Shown in pieces: positions 27,743 through 36,433 of a stretch of 46,729 nt of DNA. The position numbers and the translations under genes were made by a program. This stretch comes from Malikia sp. (GTDB taxonomy: Bacteria > Pseudomonadota > Gammaproteobacteria > Burkholderiales > Burkholderiaceae_C). Positions within the stretch are counted from its first letter, which is position 1, and each line of letters opens with the position of its first letter. Below the pieces are notes generated by a model that was not told the origin of the DNA, searched no databases, and was given only the letters and a program-made list of their open reading frames with translations. Location of the stretch: assembly GCF_028687635.1 (NCBI RefSeq), contig NZ_JAQTZS010000023.1, positions 1 to 46,729 on the forward strand. Reading direction: 5' to 3'.

Positions 27743-30280
27743 TCAGGTCATCAGGCTGGTGTTGACGCGGTCGGCGTGGCTGAAGTAGCGCTGCGCGAGC
27801 TGGTCGGACAGCGCCAGCATGGCGGATTCGATCTGGCGCATCAGCGGCAGCAGGGGCGGGTCCATCAGCGAATCCAGCGTCCAGTCGTCGGGATTGGGCA
27901 GCAGGTGCTTGAGCTTGATCCCGTCCTCCTTGGCGCGCGGCAGCTTGGACAGGCGCGAGCGCAGCGACGAGAGCACCCAGCCCAGCGAGCGCGGGTTGTC
28001 GCGGTTGACGATCAGCACGTCGAGCAAGGCGATCCGGTCGCGCCGCTGCTGGTACTGGAAGTGGAAGGTGATCGTGCTGTCGAACAGCGCCAGCACCGCC
28101 TCGAAACCGTCGTCATGGCGCAGGCAGCCGCTGTCCATCGCCAATGCCAGCGCGCCCGCCAGCGTGTGCAGGCGCTCGATATGGCGGCCGATGCTGAGCA
28201 TGCGCCAGCCGTCGTCGCGCACCATGCGGTCGGTCTGCTCGCCGGTGATGGCCGTCAGCAGCCCGCTGGCCTCGTTGAGCGCGTCGAGCGCGTCCTGTGG
28301 CGCGGAATCGGCATCGGCGCAGAGGATGGCCTGGCGTGCCGTGAACTGCGCGTCGACGCGCTCGGTCAGTGCCCGCAGGTCCAGCGACAGGCGCTCGCGT
28401 ACCTGGCCGGCGGCCAGGCGCAGGGCGCGCAGGTTGTAGCCCACGCTGCTGGTACCCGATTCCGCGCCGAGCTGTCTGATCAGCGCGCGCTCGAAGTCGC
28501 GTGGGGACGGTGCGGTTTTTGTCGTGCCCCAGGGCAGCAGGCCCTGGTGGCGCGCGGCCATGCCGAGCCAGTTCAGCAGGTTGGCGCTGTTGAGTTGTTC
28601 GCCCTGCAGCAGGCGCAGCGTCAGCCTGGCCAGCCGCAGGCTGTTGTCGGCGCGCTCGGTGTAGCGCCCGAGCCAGAACAGGTTCTCGGCCGAACGGCTG
28701 GAGACGATGCGTTTTTGCTGGGCGTGCGCGCGCGCGTTGTGTGCGTCGGACAGCAGGCTGGTGCGGTCGATCTCGCCCTCGGTCCGGACCCAGCAGTCGG
28801 CGCTGCTGCCGCCGCTTTGCATCGAGGCGATCGCCTGTCCGGGTGGCGCCATGCGCACCAGTCCGCCGGGCAGCACGCGCCAGGATCGCGGCCCGTCGCA
28901 GAGCGCGAACACGCGCAGCATGGCCGCGCGCGGCACGATCTCGCCCTCGCGCCAGGTCGGCTGCTGCGACAGCGGCAGGTAGGACTGCAGCGTGTACTGG
29001 TCGGGCTGGTCGCGGATGCGCTCGCGCAATCGGGCCATTTCCTTCGGGCTCAGCAGGGGGCCGATCTCGGTCTCGTTGCTGGCCCTGGGGTAGGTGCGCT
29101 TGACCACGCTGCGTTCGAGCCGGTGCAGGCCGTCCGCCAGGCTGGCGGCCTCGCCGCACCACCAGGTGGGCAGCGAGGGCAGGCTGAGTTCCTCGCCCAG
29201 CAGGCGCCGGCTGATCGCGGGCAGGAAACCCTGCAGCGCGGTCGATTCCAGTGGCGCCGATCCCGGTGCGTTGGCCAGCAGGACATGGCCGGCACGCACC
29301 GCCTGCATCAGGCCTGGCACGCCCAGCGCCGATTCCGAGCGCAGCTCGAGCGGGTCCAGCCACTCGTCGCCCAGGCGCTTGATCAGCACGTCGATCGGCT
29401 CCAGCCCGTGCAGGGTCTTGAGGTAGACGCGCTGGTCGCGCACGGTCAGGTCATTGCCCTCGACCAGCGGCAGGCCCAGGTAGCGCGCCAGGTAGGCATG
29501 CTCGAAATAGGTCTCGTTGTAGGGGCCGGGCGTCAGCAGGGCGATGCGCGCGTCGGCGCCCTTGGGGCTCAGCGCGCGCAGCCCCTGCATCAGCGCCTGG
29601 TAGCTCGCGCCCAGACGCTGCGCCTTCATCGCGTTGAAGGCGTTCGGGAACTGGCGGCCAATCGCGATGCGGTTTTCCAGCAGGTAGCCCAGGCCGGAGG
29701 GGGCCTGGGTGCGGTGCGAGACCACCCGCCAGCGGCCGTCGGGACCATGGGCCAGGTCGACCGCGACCACATGCAGCCAGGTGTCGCCAGGCGGTCGCAC
29801 CCCATGCATGGCGCGCAGGTAACCCGGGTGTCCCTGCACCAGGGCTGGTGGCAGCAGGCCCTCCCGCAGCAGCCGCTGCGGGCCGTAGAGATCGGCCAGG
29901 ATGGCGTTGAGCAGTCTTGTGCGCTGCAGCACGCCAGCCTCGATCCCGGCCCATTCGGTCGCCGGGATGATCAGCGGAAACAGGTCGACCGACCAGGGGC
30001 GCTGCAGGCTGTCTTGGTCGGCATAGACGTTGTAGGTCACGCCGTTGTCGCGCAACTGGCGCGCCACGCTCTGCTCGCGCCGGTCCAGTTCGGCCAGCCC
30101 CTCGCTGTCGAGATGGGAGAAGAACTCGGCCCAGTCTGGCGCCAGCTGGTCTGGCAGGTCCGCGCCGGCCAGGCCGCCGCGCAGTTCGTCGTGGTGGCCG
30201 GCGGAGACCGGACGCGCGAGCGCCAGCGCCTGCGGACAGGCGATGGCGGGTTCAGGCTTGGGCTGGAGGGTGTCGTTCAA
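27743..30280 (-). CDS. Fused circularly permuted ATP-grasp / alpha-E domain protein
   Basis: About 845 residues. Residues 30-515 form a circularly permuted type 2 ATP-grasp domain (COG2308 type: NGVTYNVYADQDSLQRPWSVDLFPLIIPATEW, then LTPGPYNETYFEHAYLARYLGLPLVEG). From about residue 525 an alpha-E domain follows, starting SSRSAENLFWLGRYTERADNSLRLARL. The ATP-grasp half probably forms amide bonds; alpha-E is a helical domain of unknown biochemistry. The stand-alone homologue at 36434 has a glycine-rich loop (VHGAGGYGMLVG) and an SSQGGGTKDTWV motif; here these read KRTYPRASNETEIG and SMQSGGSSADCWV. No ATG is suitable; TTG at 30280 or TTG at 30316 (with GGGGGCGAAG upstream) are the candidates. 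It follows the DUF2126 gene by about 80 bp or less. Confidence 0.9.
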   Translation of the reverse strand: MNDTLQPKPEPAIACPQALALARPVSAGHHDELRGGLAGADLPDQLAPDWAEFFSHLDSEGLAELDRREQSVARQLRDNGVTYNVYADQDSLQRPWSVDLFPLIIPATEWAGIEAGVLQRTRLLNAILADLYGPQRLLREGLLPPALVQGHPGYLRAMHGVRPPGDTWLHVVAVDLAHGPDGRWRVVSHRTQAPSGLGYLLENRIAIGRQFPNAFNAMKAQRLGASYQALMQGLRALSPKGADARIALLTPGPYNETYFEHAYLARYLGLPLVEGNDLTVRDQRVYLKTLHGLEPIDVLIKRLGDEWLDPLELRSESALGVPGLMQAVRAGHVLLANAPGSAPLESTALQGFLPAISRRLLGEELSLPSLPTWWCGEAASLADGLHRLERSVVKRTYPRASNETEIGPLLSPKEMARLRERIRDQPDQYTLQSYLPLSQQPTWREGEIVPRAAMLRVFALCDGPRSWRVLPGGLVRMAPPGQAIASMQSGGSSADCWVRTEGEIDRTSLLSDAHNARAHAQQKRIVSSRSAENLFWLGRYTERADNSLRLARLTLRLLQGEQLNSANLLNWLGMAARHQGLLPWGTTKTAPSPRDFERALIRQLGAESGTSSVGYNLRALRLAAGQVRERLSLDLRALTERVDAQFTARQAILCADADSAPQDALDALNEASGLLTAITGEQTDRMVRDDGWRMLSIGRHIERLHTLAGALALAMDSGCLRHDDGFEAVLALFDSTITFHFQYQQRRDRIALLDVLIVNRDNPRSLGWVLSSLRSRLSKLPRAKEDGIKLKHLLPNPDDWTLDSLMDPPLLPLMRQIESAMLALSDQLAQRYFSHADRVNTSLMT

Positions 30281-30360
30281 GATCGGAGGGCGCGCAGGCA
30301 GCTGGGACAGTGGCAAGTATGCCTGCTTCGCCCCCTGGCGCCCGCCGGTCGCTCGCGCTT

Positions 30361-33300
30361 TCAGCGCCTCAGGTCGAGCGTGAACGGGAACTCGCGGCTC
30401 GGCGTTGCCGGCTCCACCTGCATCCGGCCCGGCGTGTGCCCCAGCTGGAAGAAGCGCGCCAGCCGGCGGCTCTCGGCCTCGTAGGAGTTGACCGGGAAAC
30501 TGTCGTAGTTGCGCCCGCCCGGGTGCGTGACATGGTACTGGCAGCCGCCCAGCGAGCGCTGCATCCAGCTGTCGACGATGTCGAACACCAGCGGCGCGTG
30601 CACGCCGATGGTCGGATGCAGGCTCGACGGCGGATTCCAGGCCTTGTAGCGCACGCCGGCCACGTAGTCGCCCACGGTGCCGGTGTTGTGCAGCGGCAGC
30701 GCGCGGCCGTTGACGGTCAGACAATAACGGCTGTCGTTCCAGCCGCGCACGCGCACCTCGATGCGCTCCAGCGACGAATCCACATAGCGTGCCGTGCCGC
30801 CCGCGGTGCTTTCCTCGCCCATCACATGCCAGGGTTCGAGTGCGTTGCGCAAGGTCAGCTCGATGCCGCGCGTGGCCAGCTGGCCCACCAGCGGGAAGCG
30901 GAACTCGAAATGCGGCGCGAACCAGGCCCGGTCGAAGCGGTAGCCGAAGGCGGCCAGATCGTCGAGTACGTCGTCGAAGTCCATCCGCACGAAGGTCGGC
31001 AGCAGGAAGCGGTCGTGCAGCTCGGTGCCCCAGCGTGCCAGCTGGCCTACCTGGGGCTGCTGCCAGAAGCGGGCCACCAGCGCGCGCAGCAGCAGCTGCT
31101 GGGCGATGCTCATGCGGGCGTGTGGCGGCATCTCGAAAGCGCGCAGCTCCAGCAGGCCGAGCCGGCCCGTGCTGCTGTCGGGCGAATACAGCTTGTCGAT
31201 GCTGAACTCGCTGCGATGCGTGTTGCCGGTGATGTCGATCAGGATGTTGCGCAGCGTGCGGTCGACCAGCCAGGGCGGCATCGATTCACCGTGCAGTTCG
31301 CGGTTGCGCGCGATCTGTTCCAGCGCGATCTCCAGCTCGTAGAGCTGGTCGTTGCGCGCCTCGTCGACCCGCGGCGCCTGGCTGGTCGGCCCGATGAACA
31401 TGCCGCTGAACAGGTAGCTCAAGGAGGGGTGGTTGTGCCAGTAGGCCAGCAGGCTGGCCAGCAGCTCGGGCTTGCGCAGGAAGGGCGAGTCCGAGGGCGT
31501 CGCGCCGCCCATCACGAAATGGTTGCCGCCGCCGGTGCCGGTGTGGCGGCCATCGGTCATGAACTTCTCGGCACAGAGGTGGGTCTGGTGCGCGGCCTCG
31601 TAGAGGAACTCGGTGCGCTCGACCAGCTCGGGGAAGCTGCTGGCCGGGTGGATGTTGACCTCGATCACGCCCGGGTCGGGGGTGACTTGCAGCAGCTTGA
31701 GGCGCGGGTCGCGCGGCGGCGGGTAGCCTTCGAGCACGATCTTGACCTGGAGCTCGGCGGCCGTGGCTTCGAGCGCGGCGAGCAGGTCGAGGTAGTCCTC
31801 CAGGCGCTGCAGCGGCGGCATGAAGACGTAGAGCTGGCAGCTGGCGCCGCCGTTGCTGACCTCGGCCTTGGGGCCGTTGGCGCGCTGCGGGTCGCGCGCC
31901 TCGACGCACAGCGCGGTGCGCGTGAGCCAGCGCGCCGATTCGTGGCGGGTTGGCAAGCGGGTCGCGTCGGCCGGCGTCAGACCGCTGGCCTGATCCGTGC
32001 TGGTGCCCTTGCCGGCGCCAGCCTCGTGCCAGCCGTATTCGCGGTTTTGCATCGCGACCGTGCCACCTTCGGCAAAGCCGCCGCCGACCTGGTGCGGGGC
32101 GTACTGGTGCAGGAAGGTCGCGCCGGCCGGCAGGGCGTCGCGCGGCACGCTCGGGTCCTGCTCGATGTGATGCGGGTAGTCGCGCGCCGCGATCCAGGGC
32201 AGCGAGTCCAGCGGCAGCCGGTAGCCCATCGGCGAGTCGCCCGGGATCAGGTACATGCGCTCGTCGCGCAGGAACCAGGGGCCGCTGCCCCAGCGCGGAC
32301 CGCTCGGCTCGACATCATGCCTGGCCTGCAGCGGCAGCACATAGCCCACCGCCGCTTCCAGCCCCTGGCTGAAGACGCGGCGCAGGCGGGCGCGCTCGAG
32401 CTCGTCGCCGAGCCTGGAGTCGAACGGGTCGACGTTGATCGGCAGCTTGCGCTCGCGCCACAGGTAGTACCAGCTGTCCTCGTAGCCTGGCGTGATGAAG
32501 TCGGCGGCCAGTCCGAGCTTGCGCGCCAGCGCCTGGGTGAAGCGCCGCGCGTCCTCGGCCGTATAGCGGGCCGGGTCGCGCTCGTCGGCGAACAGCGACG
32601 GGTCGTGCCAGATCGGCTCGCCGTCGGCGCGCCAGTGGAGCGACAAGGCCCAGCGCGGCAGCTGCTCGCCCGGGTACCACTTGCCCTGGCCCAGGTGCAC
32701 GAAGCCGCCCGCGCCGTACTGCTCGCGCAGGCGACCGAGCAGCTCGGTGGCGTAGTCGCGCTTGGTGGGGCCGAGCGCGTCGGTGTTCCATTCGGCCGCG
32801 TCACGGTCGCGCGTCGCGACATAGGTCGGCTCGCCGCCCATGGTCAGGCGCACGTCGCCCGCGACCAGGTCCTGGTCGACCTGCTCGCCCAGCGCCAGGA
32901 TGGCCTGCCACTGCTCGTCGCTGTAGGGTCGGGTCACGCGCGGCGACTCATGGATGCGCGTGATCTGCATCTGGTGCTCGAACGAGACTTCGCACTCGTC
33001 GAGCGCGCCATCGATCGGCGCGGCGCTGGAAGGCTGGGGCGTGCAGGCCAGCGGGATATGGCCTTCGCCGGCCAGCAGGCCCGAGGTCGGGTCGAGTCCG
33101 ATCCAGCCCGCGCCCGGCAGGAAGACCTCGCACCAGGCGTGCAGGTCGGTGAAGTCGACCTCGGTGCCGCTCGGGCCATCGACGGCCTTGACATCGGGGG
33201 TGAGCTGGATCAGGTAGCCCGAGACGAAGCGCGCCGCCAGGCCCAGCTGGCGCAGCAGCTGCACCAGCAGCCAGCCGGTGTCGCGGCAGGAGCCGCTGCG

Positions 33301-33825
33301 CTTTTTCAGCGTGTCCTCGGGCGTCTGCACGCCTGGCTCCATCCGGATGGTGTACGAGATGTCCTGCTGCAGCTTCTGGTTGATGCCGACCAGGAAGTCG
33401 ATCGTGCGCTGCTCCTTCAGGTCCACCTGTTTCAGGTAGGCCGCCAGCAGCGGCGTCAGCTCGGACTTGATGCGGTAGGGCGCGAGCTCGGCTTCGAGTT
33501 CGGGGGCATAGCCGAACGGGAAGTTCTCGGCGCTGGGTTCGAGGAAGAAGTCGAACGGGTTGTGCACCGCCATCTCGACCACCAGGTCGACCGTGACCTT
33601 GAACTCGCGCGTCGGCTGCGGGAACACCAGCCGGGCCTGGTAGTTCGCGAACGGGTCCTGCTGCCAGTTGATGAAATGCCCGGCCGGCTCTATCGTCTGC
33701 GAATACGACAGAACCTTGGTGCGACTGTGCGGCGCCGGGCGCAGGCGCACGACCTGGGGTCCCAGATTGACCAGGCGGTCGTAGCGGTAATGGGTGACGT
33801 GATTCAGGGCAACATGGATCGCCAT
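30361..33825 (-). CDS. Transglutaminase-DUF2126 giant protein
   Basis: 1154 residues, no signal peptide. The N-terminal 290 residues are a transglutaminase-like module with beta-domain (MAIHVALNHVTHYRYDRLVN) and triad C180 (RSGSCRDTGWL), H229 (DLHAWCEVFLPG) and D245 (IGLDPTSG). The remaining 850 residues are DUF2126, with MGGEPTYVATRDRD, HLGQGKWYPGEQLPRWALSL, NFHVMGGAT-like NHFVMGGATPSDSPFLRKP and DITGNTHRSEFSIDKL; these fit a glutamine-synthetase/amidoligase-like enzyme. Such proteins are encoded with CP-ATP-grasp and alpha-E genes in predicted peptide-ligation or -modification operons. It is the first gene of the minus-strand operon, with a sigma-54-like promoter at 33901-33916. ATG 33825 fits the family N-terminus. 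Confidence 0.93.
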   Translation of the reverse strand: MAIHVALNHVTHYRYDRLVNLGPQVVRLRPAPHSRTKVLSYSQTIEPAGHFINWQQDPFANYQARLVFPQPTREFKVTVDLVVEMAVHNPFDFFLEPSAENFPFGYAPELEAELAPYRIKSELTPLLAAYLKQVDLKEQRTIDFLVGINQKLQQDISYTIRMEPGVQTPEDTLKKRSGSCRDTGWLLVQLLRQLGLAARFVSGYLIQLTPDVKAVDGPSGTEVDFTDLHAWCEVFLPGAGWIGLDPTSGLLAGEGHIPLACTPQPSSAAPIDGALDECEVSFEHQMQITRIHESPRVTRPYSDEQWQAILALGEQVDQDLVAGDVRLTMGGEPTYVATRDRDAAEWNTDALGPTKRDYATELLGRLREQYGAGGFVHLGQGKWYPGEQLPRWALSLHWRADGEPIWHDPSLFADERDPARYTAEDARRFTQALARKLGLAADFITPGYEDSWYYLWRERKLPINVDPFDSRLGDELERARLRRVFSQGLEAAVGYVLPLQARHDVEPSGPRWGSGPWFLRDERMYLIPGDSPMGYRLPLDSLPWIAARDYPHHIEQDPSVPRDALPAGATFLHQYAPHQVGGGFAEGGTVAMQNREYGWHEAGAGKGTSTDQASGLTPADATRLPTRHESARWLTRTALCVEARDPQRANGPKAEVSNGGASCQLYVFMPPLQRLEDYLDLLAALEATAAELQVKIVLEGYPPPRDPRLKLLQVTPDPGVIEVNIHPASSFPELVERTEFLYEAAHQTHLCAEKFMTDGRHTGTGGGNHFVMGGATPSDSPFLRKPELLASLLAYWHNHPSLSYLFSGMFIGPTSQAPRVDEARNDQLYELEIALEQIARNRELHGESMPPWLVDRTLRNILIDITGNTHRSEFSIDKLYSPDSSTGRLGLLELRAFEMPPHARMSIAQQLLLRALVARFWQQPQVGQLARWGTELHDRFLLPTFVRMDFDDVLDDLAAFGYRFDRAWFAPHFEFRFPLVGQLATRGIELTLRNALEPWHVMGEESTAGGTARYVDSSLERIEVRVRGWNDSRYCLTVNGRALPLHNTGTVGDYVAGVRYKAWNPPSSLHPTIGVHAPLVFDIVDSWMQRSLGGCQYHVTHPGGRNYDSFPVNSYEAESRRLARFFQLGHTPGRMQVEPATPSREFPFTLDLRR

Positions 33826-33900
33826 CGGTGACTTTCTGGGATGGTGGACAGGGAGGACTATGGACCTTATCGATCGCTTGAACCTTGTTCTTTGCATCCT

Positions 33901-33916
33901 AGCAAGTAACGCGCCA
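33901..33916 (-). promoter_or_regulatory. Sigma-54-type promoter of the DUF2126 operon
   Basis: On the minus strand TGGCGCGTTACTTGCT matches the TGGCACRNNNNTTGCW consensus except for one base (G for A). GG and GC are correctly spaced. The predicted start is near 33890, giving a leader of about 65 bases. The element is almost identical to the one at 36384-36399 that precedes the other ATP-grasp operon. Confidence 0.72.
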
Positions 33917-33934
33917 GTTTCCATGACAAGGCGC

Positions 33935-33948
33935 TTGATTTCCATCAA
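33935..33948. promoter_or_regulatory. FNR-like palindrome upstream of the DUF2126 promoter and comEC
   Basis: On the minus strand TTGAT-GGAA-ATCAA is a perfect match to the FNR/ANR box (TTGAT-N4-ATCAA), extended to CTTGAT/ATCAAG. Its centre is about 51 bases upstream of the predicted sigma-54 start and 14 bases separate it from the comEC ATG on the other side. Binding by an FNR-type regulator is inference. Confidence 0.5.
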
Positions 33949-33962
33949 GGATTGATTGGCCC

Positions 33963-36347
33963 ATGATCATCGTCTTGCTGGGCGCGGTCGCGGGCGTTGC
34001 CTTGCAGCTGTTGCAGGCCGGGCTCTGGGCGCCGCGCGCCTACCAGGGCCTGATTTTTCTTGGGCTGCTGCTGGTGCTGGCGGCCTGGGGTGGCGGTCGG
34101 GGGACTCGCCGGCGCCTGCTGCTGGCGACACTGGCGGCCACCGCGCTGATGGCCGGCTCGACCGGGCTGCGCGCGCTCGACCGCCTGGGGCAGATCCTGC
34201 CGGCCGCGCTGGAGGGACAGGACCTGCTGCTGGTCGGCCATGTCGCGGGTTTGCCGCGCCCGGGGGACAAGGGCGTGCAGTTCGAGTTCGAGGTCGAGTC
34301 GGCGCGCTGGAACGGCCAGCCGGTCGCGATCCCCAGGCATGTCCAGCTGGGCTGGTGGAGCCGGCCCGCCGAATCCAAGGCTGACCTATCCGCTGCCGCT
34401 GAGTTGCCGGCCGTTCTGCCCGGGCAGCGTTGGGAGCTGGTCGCGCGTCTGCAGCGCCCGCACGGCCTGGCCAATCCGCAGGGTTTCGATCTGGAGCTCT
34501 GGCTGTGGGAGCAAGGCCTTGGGGCGACCGGATCGGTGCGTCTGGGGCGAGGGCAGCCGGCGCCCCAGCTGTTGCCGGGGCGGGTCAGGGTGCCGGTGGC
34601 ACGGGCACGCCACGCGGTGCGCGCCGCCATCCAGGGCGCGGTGCCGGACGCCCGTGCCGCTGGCGTGCTGGCCGCGCTGGTGGTGGGCGACCAGGCCTCC
34701 ATCGACAGCGCCGACTGGGAGGTGTTTCGCCTGACCGGGGTCGCGCATCTGGTCAGCATCTCGGGGCTGCATGTGACGATGTTCGCGCTGTTCGCTTCGG
34801 TCCTGGTCGGTCGGCTCTGGCGCGCGCTGGCCCGGATCTGGCCCGGCCTGCTGCTGTGGCTGCCAGCTGGCAGCGCGGCGGCCATCGGCGGCCTGGCGCT
34901 GGCCTTTGCCTATGCGCTGTTCGCCGGCTGGGGGGTGCCGGCCCAGCGCACCTTGCTGATGCTCGCCTGTCTGACCTGGCTGCGCCTGAACGGCCTGCGC
35001 TGGCCCTGGCCGGTGCTGCTGCTGGCCGTCATGGTCGCGGTGCTGCTGCTCGACCCCTGGGCGCTGCTGCAGGCGGGCTTCTGGCTCAGCTTCGTCGCGG
35101 TCGGCGTGCTGCTGGCCTCGTCCTGGCTGGGTCAGGTCGAGCCGGGCGGCGCGCGCGCCTGGTTGGTCGGACTGCTGCGTACCCAGGCCATCGTGAGCGT
35201 GGCGCTGGCGCCGCTGACGCTGTGGTGCTTCGGCCAGTTCTCGCTCGTGGGCCTGTTGGCCAATCTGGTCGCCGTGCCCTGGGTCACCGCCGTGATCACG
35301 CCGCTGGCCATGCTGGGCCTGCTCTGGTCGCCACTGTGGCGGCTGGCGGCCTGGGGCGTGCAGGCCATGAATGCCGGCCTGGAGTGGCTGTCCCGGCTGC
35401 CCTGGGCCGCGTTCGAGCGTCCCGAGTTGCCGCCAGCGCTGGCGCTGTTCGCGCTGGCCGGCGGCGTGCTGCTGGTGCTGCGCCTGCCCGGGCGGTCCCG
35501 CGCCTGGGGTCTGTTGCTGGCCTGGCCCTTGCTGGCCTGGGCGCCCGCGCGACCGCAGGCCGGGCAGTTCGAGCTGATGGCGCCCGATATCGGGCAGGGC
35601 AGCGCCATCGTGGTGCGCACGGCGCGCCACACCCTGGTGCATGACACCGGACCGGGGCAGGGGACGGCCAGCGCGGCGCGGCGGGTGCTGCTGCCGCTGC
35701 TGCGCGCCGGCGGCGACCGGCTTGATGCGCTGGTCGCCAGCCATGACGACCTCGACCATGTCGGCGGCCTGCCCGAGCTGCTGCGCCAGCACCCGCGCGC
35801 CGAGCTCTGGGCCTCCTATGACACGCGGCGCGACGCGGGCCGCCTGGCGCGCACCTGCGAGGCGGGGCAGCAATGGTCCTGGGATGGCGTGAATTTCGAG
35901 TGGCTGCACCCGCGCGCCGAGGACCATGCGGCGGGGCTGACTGACAACGCGCTGTCCTGCGTGCTGCGGGTCACCAGTGCCGATGGCCGGGTGGCGCTGC
36001 TGACGGGTGACATCACGGCACGCGAGGAAGCGCGACTGCTGCGCGACCAGCCCGGCTTGCGCGCCGACCTGCTGCTCGCGCCACACCACGGCAGTTCGAC
36101 CTCGTCGAGCGAGGCCTGGCTCGACGGGCTGCGCCCGGGCCGGGTCGTGATCCAGTCGGGTCATCTGAACCGCTTCCAGCACCCCGCGCCCGAGGTGCTG
36201 CGGCGCTACCGGGCGCGCGGCATTCCCTGGACCGACAGCCCGGCCTGTGGCGCGGCCAGCTGGCGCAGCGCGCAGCCGGCCGACATCCAGTGCTGGCGCC
36301 ATGCGCGCCCGCGCTACTGGCAGGCTGGGGCCCGGGCTGGCAATTGA
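33963..36347 (+). CDS. comEC: DNA internalization competence protein ComEC/Rec2
   Basis: A 794-residue polytopic inner-membrane protein that forms the channel for single-stranded DNA uptake during natural transformation. The N-terminal soluble DUF4131/OB-like part spans about 30-185. The Competence domain follows, with RAAGVLAALVVGDQASIDSADWEVFRLTGVAHLVSISGLH and many helices. The C-terminal metallo-beta-lactamase-like domain has SHDDLDHVGG (about 592), LTGDI and APHHGSSTS. The motif set is complete, so it should be functional. It is flanked by the two amidoligase gene sets and starts 137 bp from the divergent DUF2126 gene. Confidence 0.95.
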   Translation: MIIVLLGAVAGVALQLLQAGLWAPRAYQGLIFLGLLLVLAAWGGGRGTRRRLLLATLAATALMAGSTGLRALDRLGQILPAALEGQDLLLVGHVAGLPRPGDKGVQFEFEVESARWNGQPVAIPRHVQLGWWSRPAESKADLSAAAELPAVLPGQRWELVARLQRPHGLANPQGFDLELWLWEQGLGATGSVRLGRGQPAPQLLPGRVRVPVARARHAVRAAIQGAVPDARAAGVLAALVVGDQASIDSADWEVFRLTGVAHLVSISGLHVTMFALFASVLVGRLWRALARIWPGLLLWLPAGSAAAIGGLALAFAYALFAGWGVPAQRTLLMLACLTWLRLNGLRWPWPVLLLAVMVAVLLLDPWALLQAGFWLSFVAVGVLLASSWLGQVEPGGARAWLVGLLRTQAIVSVALAPLTLWCFGQFSLVGLLANLVAVPWVTAVITPLAMLGLLWSPLWRLAAWGVQAMNAGLEWLSRLPWAAFERPELPPALALFALAGGVLLVLRLPGRSRAWGLLLAWPLLAWAPARPQAGQFELMAPDIGQGSAIVVRTARHTLVHDTGPGQGTASAARRVLLPLLRAGGDRLDALVASHDDLDHVGGLPELLRQHPRAELWASYDTRRDAGRLARTCEAGQQWSWDGVNFEWLHPRAEDHAAGLTDNALSCVLRVTSADGRVALLTGDITAREEARLLRDQPGLRADLLLAPHHGSSTSSSEAWLDGLRPGRVVIQSGHLNRFQHPAPEVLRRYRARGIPWTDSPACGAASWRSAQPADIQCWRHARPRYWQAGARAGN

Positions 36348-36357
36348 TCCTGATCAA
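36344..36357. promoter_or_regulatory. FNR-like palindrome overlapping the comEC stop
   Basis: TTGAT-CCTG-ATCAA is a perfect match to TTGAT-N4-ATCAA. It overlaps the comEC stop codon and its centre is about 60 bases upstream of the start predicted for the promoter at 36384-36399. A very similar palindrome lies in front of the other operon. Confidence 0.5.
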
Positions 36358-36383
36358 GGATCCTGTGAACGTGGCTCAGGGAC

Positions 36384-36399
36384 TGGCCCGTTACTTGCT
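36384..36399 (+). promoter_or_regulatory. Sigma-54-type promoter of the ATP-grasp/alpha-E operon
   Basis: TGGCCCGTTACTTGCT fits TGGCACRNNNNTTGCW with one mismatch (C for A). Including its flanks, ACTGGCSCGTTACTTGCTAR is shared with the promoter at 33901-33916. The predicted start is near 36410, 24 bases before the ATG. Confidence 0.75.
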
Positions 36400-36433
36400 A
36401 ACATGAAACTGCCAACATAAACGCGAGCCTCCC

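Noticed and set aside
30310-33831. Very long plus-strand open frame (1173 codons) antisense to the DUF2126 gene, and a similar one at 27464-30484
   Set aside because: These are antisense shadows in GC-rich DNA. The minus-strand translations have clear family motifs and triads, while the plus-strand ones are Arg/Ala/Gln-rich without domains.
36405-36420. Tiny ORF MKLPT between the promoter and the ATP-grasp gene as a leader peptide
   Set aside because: Five codons overlapping the predicted transcription start, with no ribosome binding site; probably chance.
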